Shown: positions 1-5,307 of the stretch, piece by piece
How positions within the stretch are numbered: position 1 is the first letter of the stretch
Layout of the letters: each line of letters opens with the position of its first letter
Source of the DNA: Acetobacteraceae bacterium
Lineage (GTDB): Bacteria > Pseudomonadota > Alphaproteobacteria > Acetobacterales > Acetobacteraceae
Direction: 5' to 3'
NCBI GenBank assembly: GCA_027323595.1
Contig: DAHWBL010000015.1
Coordinates: 1-5,307, forward strand
Length of the DNA stretch: 5,307 bases
Position numbers and translations under genes: made by a program
The notes under the pieces: model-generated
What the model saw: only the letters and a program-made list of their open reading frames with translations
Told to the model about the DNA's origin: nothing
Databases searched by the model: none

Positions 1-164
1 GCGATGCCGGCGGCGCGCAGCCGCGCCACATTGGCGCTCTCGGCAATGTCGCTGCCCTGCACCTGATAGCCCAGATTATGCAGCACCTCGGCGATGCCCG
101 ACATGCCGATGCCGCCGATGCCGACGAAATGCATGGTGCCGATGGACAGCGGCAAGGCTCTCAT
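1..164 (-). CDS. murC: UDP-N-acetylmuramate--L-alanine ligase MurC, N-terminal fragment (runs off the window)
   Basis: MurC is the cytoplasmic ATP-dependent ligase that adds L-alanine to UDP-MurNAc, the first amino acid of the peptidoglycan stem peptide. Only the first 54 residues are present; the gene continues past position 1. The visible part is the N-terminal Rossmann-like UDP-binding domain: HFVGIGGIGMSGIAEVL at residues 12-28 carries the family glycine-rich loop (G15, G17, G18, G20), followed by GYQVQGSD at about 32-39, as in other MurC proteins. The ATG at 164-162 is chosen because it places the glycine loop about 11 residues from the N-terminus, normal for alphaproteobacterial MurC, and because GAGGT (174-170) lies just upstream. 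It is the last gene of the window, 19 bp after the murG stop. That gap comes from a 23-bp tandem duplication; without it murC would overlap murG by ATGA. The central ATPase and C-terminal domains cannot be seen. Confidence 0.95.
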   Translation of the reverse strand, partial: MRALPLSIGTMHFVGIGGIGMSGIAEVLHNLGYQVQGSDIAESANVARLRAAGI

Positions 165-187
165 GGCGCACCTCGCGCGGCTCTCAT
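161..187 (-). CDS. Possible 8-codon coupling mini-ORF (MRAARGAP) between murG and murC
   Basis: In the upstream copy of the duplication the ATG at 187-185 overlaps the murG stop (ATGA, 187-184) and has its own GAGGT at 197-193. The frame reads MRAARGAP and stops at TGA 163-161, which overlaps the murC ATG (ATGA, 164-161). The mini-ORF therefore links murG to murC by two successive four-base overlaps. Its last five residues repeat the MurG C-terminus (ARGAP) because both derive from the same duplicated unit. The peptide itself probably has no function. If translated, it would pass terminating ribosomes from murG to murC. Translation is inferred, not shown; it may simply be a by-product of the duplication. 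Confidence 0.4.
   Translation of the reverse strand: MRAARGAP
170..174 (-). promoter_or_regulatory. Ribosome-binding site of murC
   Basis: GAGGT on the minus strand, five bases before the murC ATG at 164 (GAGGT-GCGCC-ATG). It is the downstream copy of the duplicated initiation region and decides the murC start. Confidence 0.7.
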
Positions 188-1320
188 GGCGCACCTCGCG
201 CGACGATCGTCGCCTCGACCAGATCGGCGAGCGCGCCCGCGGCCCCCGGACGGGCGAGCCGCGCGGCGGCGGCGGCGGCATCGGCGAGCAGGTCCGGCCG
301 CGCGGCAAGATCGGCGATCCGCGCGGCGAGCGCGGCCGGGGTGAAATCGGGCTGGCGGATCATCCATCCGCCGCCCGCCGTCGACAGCGCCGCCGCGTTG
401 GCGCCCTGGTGGTCGTCGATCGCGCCGGGCAGCGGCACCAGGATCGCCGGCCGCCCGACGGCGGCGCATTCGGCCACGCTGGACGCGCCGGCGCGGCTGA
501 TCAGCAGATGACAATCGGCGAACAGCGTTGCCACGTCATCGAAAAATGACGCCAGGCTTGCCGTGATGCCCGCCTGCGCGTAGGCCGCGCGCACCCGCTC
601 CAGATCCTCCGCGCGGCATTGCTGCACCACCGACAGCCGCGCCCGCAGCGCCTCGGGCAGGCAGGCGAGCGCCGCCGGCACCACGTCACTGAACACCCGC
701 GCGCCCAGCGATCCGCCCAGCACCAGCAGCCGCAGCGCCCCATCGACGGGCGCATGGTAGGCGCGCGCGGCGAACCCGGCGCGCACCGGATTGCCGGTGA
801 CCGCCACGCGCACGCCCGCCGGCACACGCGCGGTGTCCGCGAAACTCAGCGCCAGCACATCCGCGCGCCGCGCCAGCAGCCGGTTGGCGCGGCCCAGCAC
901 CGCGTTCTGTTCATGCAGGATCAACGCCGGTCGCGGCCGCAGGCCACGCGCGGCCAGCACCGGCGGCAGCGACGGATAGCCGCCGAACCCCACCACCGCA
1001 TCCGCCGCCATCGCCCCCAGCAGGCGACGCGCCTGCCAGGTGCCCAGCGCCAGCGCGGCCAGCGCACCGGCACCGCGCACCGCCCCGCGCCCGGCCACCC
1101 CGCCGCCGCGCAGCACATGACGCGCCTGCCCGGCGAACAGCCGCGCGGCCAGATCGAGCGAGCGCGCATCGGTCATCAGCACCACCTCGCGCGCGCGGGC
1201 GCGCAGTTCCGCCGCCAGCGCGCCGGCGGGGAACATGTGCCCGCCGGTGCCGCCCGCGGCGATCACCACCTTGTGCGGCCCGGTTCGCGCCGTGGCCGCG
1301 GCCAGATGCCGCGCGCTCAT
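184..1320 (-). CDS. murG: UDP-GlcNAc:undecaprenyl-PP-MurNAc-pentapeptide GlcNAc transferase MurG
   Basis: MurG is the GT-B fold (family GT28) glycosyltransferase at the inner face of the cytoplasmic membrane. It transfers GlcNAc from UDP-GlcNAc to lipid I, giving lipid II. The protein has 378 residues (E. coli MurG has about 355). N-terminal domain: GGTGGH at 23-28 with the conserved His28, GFGGYPSLP at 111-119, HEQNAVLGRANR at 136-147 and TGNPVR at 175-180. C-terminal nucleotide-sugar domain: LGGSLGAR at 201-208, SRAGASSVAE at 275-284 (Glu284 matches the Glu that contacts the uridine ribose in the family) and DDHQGANA at 302-309. The ATG at 1320 overlaps the ftsW stop (ATGA, 1317-1320); it leaves a 16-residue lead before KVVIAAGG, a little longer than usual, but there is no later Met before the motif. 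Upstream Shine-Dalgarno sequence is weak, so coupling to ftsW is likely. A six-alanine run at 348-353 is coded by a GCC repeat. The last codons (ARGAP) contain the duplicated murC ribosome-binding site. No frameshift or missing motif. Confidence 0.97.
   Translation of the reverse strand: MSARHLAAATARTGPHKVVIAAGGTGGHMFPAGALAAELRARAREVVLMTDARSLDLAARLFAGQARHVLRGGGVAGRGAVRGAGALAALALGTWQARRLLGAMAADAVVGFGGYPSLPPVLAARGLRPRPALILHEQNAVLGRANRLLARRADVLALSFADTARVPAGVRVAVTGNPVRAGFAARAYHAPVDGALRLLVLGGSLGARVFSDVVPAALACLPEALRARLSVVQQCRAEDLERVRAAYAQAGITASLASFFDDVATLFADCHLLISRAGASSVAECAAVGRPAILVPLPGAIDDHQGANAAALSTAGGGWMIRQPDFTPAALAARIADLAARPDLLADAAAAAARLARPGAAGALADLVEATIVARGAP
193..197 (-). promoter_or_regulatory. 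Second copy of the murC-type ribosome-binding site, inside the end of murG
   Basis: The same GAGGT-GCGCC-ATG arrangement, 23 bp upstream of the murC site and within the last murG codons. Its ATG (187-185) opens only the 8-codon mini-ORF. Before the duplication, a single site of this kind would have served murC directly. Confidence 0.5.
265..279. repeat. GGC trinucleotide repeat (five units) coding a polyalanine run in MurG
   Basis: Five uninterrupted GGC units on the plus strand read as GCC codons on the minus strand. With the next GCG codon they give six alanines, MurG residues 348-353. The tract lies in the C-terminal helical part of the protein, away from the substrate-binding motifs. Unit gain or loss would keep the frame. 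Confidence 0.8.
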
Positions 1321-2447
1321 GTCTCATCGCCATGAAAGCGGCGCCGCGTCAGCGCCAGCAGCATGCCCATGCCCAGCGCCACCGCGATCGCCGAGGAGCC
1401 GCCATAGGAGATGAACGGCAGCGTCATCCCCTTGGTCGGGATCAGGTGCAGCGTGGAGGCCATGTTGATGAAGGCCTGCAACCCGAAACTGGCCACCAGC
1501 CCGGCGGCGGCCAGCGCGCAGAACTGGTCGGGATCGTCATAGGCGCGCTGGAAGCCGCGCAGCACGATGAACACGAACACCGCGACGATCAGCAGACAGA
1601 CCAGCAGCCCGAATTCCTCGCCGGCGACAGCGAAGATGAAATCCGCATGCGCGTCGGGCAGGATGTCCTTGATGTGCCCCTCGCCCGGCCCGCGCCCCAG
1701 CAGCCCGCCATTGCCGAACGCCTGCATCGCCGTCTTGACCTGGAAATTATCGCCCACCCCATGCGCGCTGTCGGGATGGATGAAGCGCTCCACCCGGCTG
1801 TGCACGTGCGGCAGCAGCATGAACGCCGCACCCGCCAGCCCGACCCCGCCGGCGGCGAGCGCGCCCATCAGCGCCACCGGCACCCCGCTCAGATATAGCT
1901 GGATCGCGAACACCGCCGTGATCACCGCGAACATGCCGATATCGGGCTGCTGGGGCAGCAACACCGCGATCACCAGCCAGATCCCCCCGGCCAGCAGCGT
2001 GCCCGGAAACCCCGGCTCGCGGCGGGCACGCGCCAGCAGCCAGGCAGTGGCAACCGCGAAGAACGGCTTCAAAAACTCGCTCGGCTGCAACGACAATCCC
2101 GGCAAGGCGAGCCAGCGCCGGCCGCCCTTGATCGAGGTTCCCATCACCAGCGTCAGCGCGGTCAGCAGCAACGCGATCGCGCAGCCGATCAGCGCGGCCC
2201 GACGCACCTGCCGCGGGCTGAGCAGCGACACCGCGATCATCACCACGCCGGCGACCACCAGGAACAGGACCTGCTTGAACAGCAGCATCTCGCGGGCCTG
2301 GTGCAGCCGCTGCGCCACCGCCGGACTTGCCGCCTGCATCAGGATATATCCGAACAGCATCAGCACGCCGACGGCGATCAGCGTGGCCCGGTCCACCGAC
2401 CACCACCACCGCCCCAGGGTGGAATTATCGGCGCGCGACACCGCCAT
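1317..2447 (-). CDS. ftsW: Septal peptidoglycan glycosyltransferase FtsW (SEDS family)
   Basis: FtsW is the polytopic SEDS-family membrane protein that polymerises lipid II into glycan strands at the division septum, working with the class B PBP FtsI. The protein has 376 residues (E. coli FtsW has 414; the difference is mostly a shorter N-terminal cytoplasmic tail). About ten hydrophobic segments are readable, for example at roughly 22-40, 56-76, 84-103, 150-166, 170-187, 190-213, 281-298, 309-330 and 345-366. SEDS signatures: IKGGRRWL 106-113, LQPSEFLKP 120-128, QQPDIG 166-171, FGNGGLLGRGPGEG 244-257, LPDAHADFIFAVAGEE 263-278 (the conserved Asp269 lies in the extracytoplasmic loop implicated in catalysis) and IPTKGMTLPFISYGGSS 336-352. 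Its place between murD and murG, inside the dcw cluster, favours FtsW over the elongation paralogue RodA. The ATG shares one base with the murD stop (TGATG, 2449-2445). A weak CAGGG lies close upstream, so translation probably depends on coupling to murD. Confidence 0.97.
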   Translation of the reverse strand: MAVSRADNSTLGRWWWSVDRATLIAVGVLMLFGYILMQAASPAVAQRLHQAREMLLFKQVLFLVVAGVVMIAVSLLSPRQVRRAALIGCAIALLLTALTLVMGTSIKGGRRWLALPGLSLQPSEFLKPFFAVATAWLLARARREPGFPGTLLAGGIWLVIAVLLPQQPDIGMFAVITAVFAIQLYLSGVPVALMGALAAGGVGLAGAAFMLLPHVHSRVERFIHPDSAHGVGDNFQVKTAMQAFGNGGLLGRGPGEGHIKDILPDAHADFIFAVAGEEFGLLVCLLIVAVFVFIVLRGFQRAYDDPDQFCALAAAGLVASFGLQAFINMASTLHLIPTKGMTLPFISYGGSSAIAVALGMGMLLALTRRRFHGDET

Positions 2448-3805
2448 CAGCCCTGCCCCGCCGGCACGTCGAGCCCGCCCACCAGCTCGGCGAAACGCCG
2501 CCCGCGCGCCTCGAAACCGGCGAACTGGTCAAAGCTCGCGCAGGCCGGCGACAGCAGCACCACCGGCACCGAGCGCTCCCGCGCCGCGGCGAAGGCGGCC
2601 GGCACCGCCGCCTCCAGCGTGCCGACGATCTCGTGCGGCACGCCCGCTTGCGCCAGGCTGGCGGCCAGCATCGGCGCGTCCGCCCCGATCAGCAATGCGC
2701 GGGCGATGCGCGAAAACCACGGCGCCAGCGCGGTGATGCCGCCCGCCTTGGCCTGCCCGCCGGCGATCCAGATCACCTGTTCGTAGCAGCCCAGCGCGCG
2801 CGCGGCGGCATCGGCGTTGGTGGCCTTGCTGTCATCGATGAAGGTCACGCCGTCGATCTGGCCAACCCGGCGCTGCCGATGCGGCAGACCGGCAAAGCCG
2901 GCCAGCCCCGCCGCCAGCCCCGCGCGCGGCGCGCCCAGCGCCATCGCCAGCGCGCAGGCGGCGGCCGCGTTCTGCGCGTTATGCGCGCCCGGCAGCGCGC
3001 GACAGTCGGCAAGGTCAACGATCATCCCTTCGCGATCGCACAGCCGCCCGTGATCGCACCAGAGGTCGGCGGGCTGAAAACCCGAAATCCGCATCACCCG
3101 CGCCGGCCCGGCATCGAGCGCGCGCGCCATCGCCGCGCTGTGCGGATCATCGATGCCAACCACCGCGAGATCGCCGGCGCGCTGGCGATCGAAAATCGCC
3201 CGCTTGGCGGCGATGTAGCCGGCCATGTCGCCATGCCGGTCCAGGTGGTCGGGCGACAGGTTCAGCATCGCCGCTACGTCGAACCGCAGGCTGGCCAGAC
3301 GTTCGAGCATGTAGCTCGACATTTCGAGAACGAACACGCCGCCCCCGGGCACCGACAGATCCAGCGCGGCGCGCCCCAGATTGCCGCCCGCCGCATTGGC
3401 GATGCCGGCCACCGACAGCAGATGCGCGAGCAGCGCGGTGGTGGTGGATTTGCCGTTGGTGCCGGTGATGCCGGCGAACCGCGCCCGGCCCGCATGGGCC
3501 GCGAACAGCAGCTCCGCGTCCGACCAGATCGGCACCCCCGCGGCGATCGCGGCGGCGGCGAGCGGGTGCGCGGCCGGCAGGCGATGCGCGATCCCCGGCG
3601 AGAGCACCAGCGCGTCGAAGCGCGCGGCGGCGAAATCGGGCACCCCGACGGCCAGGTCGGTCGCCGCCGCGCGCGCCGGCGCGCTGTCGTCCCACGCCAG
3701 CACCTCGGCGCCGAGCGCCACCAGCCGGCGCGCCGCCGGCAGCCCGTTGCGCCCCAGCCCCACCACGGCGAACCGCCGGCCGGAAAAAACTCCAGACCCG
3801 GTCAT
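2447..3805 (-). CDS. murD: UDP-N-acetylmuramoyl-L-alanine--D-glutamate ligase MurD
   Basis: MurD is the cytoplasmic ATP-dependent ligase that adds D-glutamate to UDP-MurNAc-L-Ala. The protein has 452 residues, close to E. coli MurD (438). Domain 1 (about 1-105) is a Rossmann-like UDP-binding domain starting with FAVVGLGRNGLPAARRL at 12-28. Domain 2 (about 106-310) holds the ATP P-loop GTNGKSTTT at 115-123, the acidic EMSSY at 161-165, NLSPDHLDRH at 182-191, YIAAKRAIF at 197-205 (Lys201 matches the carbamylated lysine of the family) and HNAQNAAAA at 275-283. Domain 3 (about 311-452) holds DDSKATN at 324-330 and LSPACASFDQF at 418-428, which is diagnostic for MurD against MurC, MurE and MurF. 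The ATG at 3805 overlaps the mraY stop (ATGA, 3802-3805). No Shine-Dalgarno is visible upstream (the region reads GAAAATCCG), so translation probably depends on ribosomes finishing mraY. The T6 run in codons 6-8 leaves the frame intact. Confidence 0.97.
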   Translation of the reverse strand: MTGSGVFSGRRFAVVGLGRNGLPAARRLVALGAEVLAWDDSAPARAAATDLAVGVPDFAAARFDALVLSPGIAHRLPAAHPLAAAAIAAGVPIWSDAELLFAAHAGRARFAGITGTNGKSTTTALLAHLLSVAGIANAAGGNLGRAALDLSVPGGGVFVLEMSSYMLERLASLRFDVAAMLNLSPDHLDRHGDMAGYIAAKRAIFDRQRAGDLAVVGIDDPHSAAMARALDAGPARVMRISGFQPADLWCDHGRLCDREGMIVDLADCRALPGAHNAQNAAAACALAMALGAPRAGLAAGLAGFAGLPHRQRRVGQIDGVTFIDDSKATNADAAARALGCYEQVIWIAGGQAKAGGITALAPWFSRIARALLIGADAPMLAASLAQAGVPHEIVGTLEAAVPAAFAAARERSVPVVLLSPACASFDQFAGFEARGRRFAELVGGLDVPAGQG

Positions 3806-4890
3806 CGGATTTTCAACGTCGCAAGGCCCGCCAGCGCGAGGATCATGGCGATGATCCAGAACCGGATCACGATGGTCGGCTCGGCCCAGCCCTTCTTCTC
3901 GAAATGATGGTGCAGCGGCGCCATCAGAAACACCCGCCGGCCGGTGCGCCGGAACCAGAACACCTGCACGATCACCGACACCGTCTCGACCACGAACAGC
4001 CCGCCGACGACCAGCAGCACGATCTCATGCTTGGTCGCCACCGCCACCCCGCCCAGCGCGCCGCCGAGTGCCAGGCTGCCGGTGTCGCCCATGAACACCG
4101 CCGCCGGCGGCGCGTTGAACCACAGAAACCCCATCCCCGCGCCGATCAGCGCGGCACAGAACACCGCCAGCTCGCCCACGCCTGGAACCGGGTTGAGCTG
4201 CAAATAATCGGCGAAGATGCGATTGCCGACCAGATAGGCGATCAGCGCGAACACCGAGGCGGCGATCATCGTCGGCACGATCGCCAGCCCGTCGAGCCCG
4301 TCGGTGAGGTTCACCGCGTTGGAAAACCCGACCATGAAGAAACACCCGACCAGCGGGAAGAAGATGCCAAACGGGATCAGCACCTCCTTCAGGATCGGGA
4401 TGGCGAGCGCACTCGACAGCGGCCCGCGCGTCAGGCTCATGATCCAGGCCGCCACCACCAGCCCGATCAGCGCCTGCGCCACCAGCTTGGTGCGCGCCGA
4501 CACGCCCTTGGGGTTGCGGCGGGACAATTTCAGGTAATCATCGGCGAACCCGATCGCGCCATAGCCCAGCGTCACCGCCAGCACCGCCCACACGAAGCCG
4601 TTGCGCAGATCCGCCCACAGCAGGGTCGAGCCGGTCATCGCGGCGAGGATCAGCACCCCGCCCATCGTCGGCGTGCCCTTCTTCTCGATCAGATGCCGCT
4701 CGGGCCCGTCGGCGCGGATCGGCTGGCCGCCGCGCTGCACGCCGCGCAGCCAGCGGATCATCGTCGGCCCCAGCAGGAAACTCACCACCATCGCGGTCAG
4801 ACACGCCGCCGCGGAGCGGAACGTCAGATAGCGGAACAGGTTGAACAGGATGAACTGGTCCGACAGCCCGCGGGTGAGGGTGAACAACAT
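3802..4890 (-). CDS. mraY: Phospho-N-acetylmuramoyl-pentapeptide transferase MraY
   Basis: MraY is the integral membrane, Mg2+-dependent enzyme that transfers phospho-MurNAc-pentapeptide from UDP to undecaprenyl phosphate, forming lipid I. The protein has 362 residues (E. coli 360), so it is complete. Family motifs in order: KKGTPTMGG at 70-78, GFADDYLKL at 114-122 (Asp117/Asp118 match the conserved aspartate pair), NLTDGLDGLA at 194-203, FMGDTGSLALGG at 266-277 (Asp269 matches the third essential Asp) and PLHHHFEKKGW at 325-335. Several long hydrophobic segments fit the ten-helix topology. The ATG at 4890 directly follows the murF stop (TGAATG), and a good Shine-Dalgarno (GAGGTGG, 4902-4896) lies inside the last murF codons, which supports this start. 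The 3' end overlaps murD by four bases. Nothing is missing or unusual. The product is the target of nucleoside antibiotics such as tunicamycin and muraymycin, as known for the family. Confidence 0.98.
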   Translation of the reverse strand: MLFTLTRGLSDQFILFNLFRYLTFRSAAACLTAMVVSFLLGPTMIRWLRGVQRGGQPIRADGPERHLIEKKGTPTMGGVLILAAMTGSTLLWADLRNGFVWAVLAVTLGYGAIGFADDYLKLSRRNPKGVSARTKLVAQALIGLVVAAWIMSLTRGPLSSALAIPILKEVLIPFGIFFPLVGCFFMVGFSNAVNLTDGLDGLAIVPTMIAASVFALIAYLVGNRIFADYLQLNPVPGVGELAVFCAALIGAGMGFLWFNAPPAAVFMGDTGSLALGGALGGVAVATKHEIVLLVVGGLFVVETVSVIVQVFWFRRTGRRVFLMAPLHHHFEKKGWAEPTIVIRFWIIAMILALAGLATLKIR

Positions 4891-5307
4891 TCAGACCACC
4901 TCGATCGCGGCGACCACGTCGCGCATGCGGCTGCCGTTGCTGCCCTTGACCAGCACGATATCGCCGGGCCGCAACGCCGCGCGCACCGACGGCGCCAGGG
5001 CGGCGGCGCTGTCGGCATGGGTCGCGCGGATTTTCACCGGCAGCGCCTCGAACAAATGCCGCATCAACGGCCCGCAGGCGAACACCAGGTCGGCCGCACC
5101 CGCCACATCGCCAGCCAGGCCCGCATGCAGCGCCGGCCCCTGCTCGCCCAGCTCCAGCATGTCGCCCAACACCGCCACCCGCCGCGCGCCGCGCGCCATG
5201 CGCAAAAGATCAAGGGCGGCACGCAAGGATTGCGGTGCCGCGTTGTAGCTCTCATCGATCAGGCTCGCGGCCCCGCCCAGCAGCTTGCGCCGCGCGCCAC
5301 GCCCCGA
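4891..5307 (-). CDS. murF: UDP-N-acetylmuramoyl-tripeptide--D-alanyl-D-alanine ligase MurF, C-terminal fragment
   Basis: MurF is the cytoplasmic ATP-dependent ligase that adds the D-Ala-D-Ala dipeptide, completing the UDP-MurNAc-pentapeptide that MraY uses next. Only the last 138 codons plus stop are here; the frame is open to position 5307 and the gene starts outside the window, so its N-terminal and ATP-binding domains are not visible. The fragment holds most of the C-terminal Mur-ligase domain. Visible signatures are LIDESYNAAPQSLRAAL at fragment residues 16-32 (the family usually shows S-Y-N-A-N; here the last Asn is Ala), VAVLGDMLELG at about 45-55 and VLVKGSNGSRM near the C-terminus, a standard MurF ending. 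The LGDM[LR]ELG plus VKGS pair separates MurF from MurE. The TGA at 4893-4891 abuts the mraY ATG, and the last codons (Glu-Val-Val) contain the mraY ribosome-binding site. Confidence 0.95.
   Translation of the reverse strand, partial: SGRGARRKLLGGAASLIDESYNAAPQSLRAALDLLRMARGARRVAVLGDMLELGEQGPALHAGLAGDVAGAADLVFACGPLMRHLFEALPVKIRATHADSAAALAPSVRAALRPGDIVLVKGSNGSRMRDVVAAIEVV
4896..4902 (-). promoter_or_regulatory. Ribosome-binding site of mraY
   Basis: GAGGTGG on the minus strand, inside the last codons of murF and five bases before the mraY ATG at 4890. It is one of the clearest Shine-Dalgarno matches in the window and supports the mraY start directly after the murF stop. Confidence 0.7.

Larger units (their letters stand above)
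156..202. repeat. Perfect 23-bp tandem duplication at the murG/murC junction
   Basis: Every base from 156 to 179 equals the base 23 positions further on (179 to 202), giving two perfect copies of a 23-bp unit. The match breaks on both sides (155 a against 178 c, 180 g against 203 a). On the minus strand each copy contains GAGGT, a short spacer and ATGA, that is, a full murC ribosome-binding site and start codon plus the murG stop. One copy forms the end of murG, the other the start of murC. 23 is not a multiple of three, so the upstream ATG is out of frame with murC. The perfect identity suggests a recent slippage or duplication event. Confidence 0.95.

Noticed and set aside
165..183. The murG-murC gap considered as a site for a promoter or terminator
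   Set aside because: It is only 19 bp, has no T-tract hairpin or -35/-10 pair, and is fully explained by the 23-bp duplication.
619..1335. Plus-strand open frame of 238 codons antisense to murG
   Set aside because: Arg/Gln/His-rich shadow frame with no family resemblance, opposite a complete murG.
1317..2447. Possible identity as RodA or SpoVE rather than FtsW
   Set aside because: The position between murD and murG in a dcw cluster and the start/stop overlaps with both neighbours favour FtsW.
1567..2736. Plus-strand open frame of 389 codons antisense to ftsW and the end of murD
   Set aside because: Low-complexity Ser/Pro/Ala/Arg composition with no domain. It is a shadow of the ftsW codon pattern.
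3784..3789. Six-base A/T homopolymer near the start of murD, considered as a frameshift or slippage switch
   Set aside because: The murD frame is intact through it, six bases is short for phase variation, and switching off an essential gene is implausible.
2327..3907. Very long plus-strand open frame (526 codons) antisense to murD and parts of mraY and ftsW
   Set aside because: It is rich in Arg, Pro, Gly, Ala, His and Gln with no recognisable domain, and it runs opposite to intact, motif-complete murD. Long antisense open frames are expected in very GC-rich coding DNA.

Overview
The window is a gene-dense, very GC-rich piece of a bacterial division and cell wall (dcw) cluster. All six genes lie on the minus strand, so transcription runs from high to low coordinates: murF (3' part), mraY, murD, ftsW, murG, murC (5' part). 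This order is classical for Proteobacteria. The proteins (FtsW starting with a LGRWWWSVDR stretch, MurG with GFGGYPSLPP and HEQNAVLGRANR, MurC with HFVGIGGIGMSGIAEVLHNLGY) look alphaproteobacterial. From memory of family sequences they resemble Rhodospirillales/Acetobacteraceae most, but that placement is inference.

Region by region: 5307-4891 is the C-terminal 138 residues of MurF. 4890-3802 is complete MraY, 3805-2447 complete MurD, 2447-1317 complete FtsW and 1320-184 complete MurG. 164-1 is the first 54 residues of MurC. No intergenic gap exceeds 19 bp, and no tRNA, rRNA, promoter, terminator, mobile element or CRISPR was seen. Junctions are extremely tight: murF/mraY abut (TGAATG), mraY/murD overlap by ATGA, murD/ftsW by TGATG, and ftsW/murG by ATGA. 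This indicates one translationally coupled operon that continues beyond both ends of the window.

Together the genes cover the middle and late steps of peptidoglycan precursor synthesis. MurC and MurD add L-Ala and D-Glu to UDP-MurNAc, and MurF adds D-Ala-D-Ala. MraY transfers the phospho-MurNAc-pentapeptide to undecaprenyl phosphate (lipid I), MurG adds GlcNAc (lipid II), and FtsW polymerises lipid II at the septum.

The one non-routine element is at murG/murC. A perfect 23-bp tandem duplication (156-202) has copied the murC ribosome-binding site and start codon. As a result murG and murC no longer overlap directly. An 8-codon mini-ORF bridges them, its start overlapping the murG stop and its stop overlapping the murC start. 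The rest of the window is an ordinary dcw cluster, and no new multi-gene system is visible.
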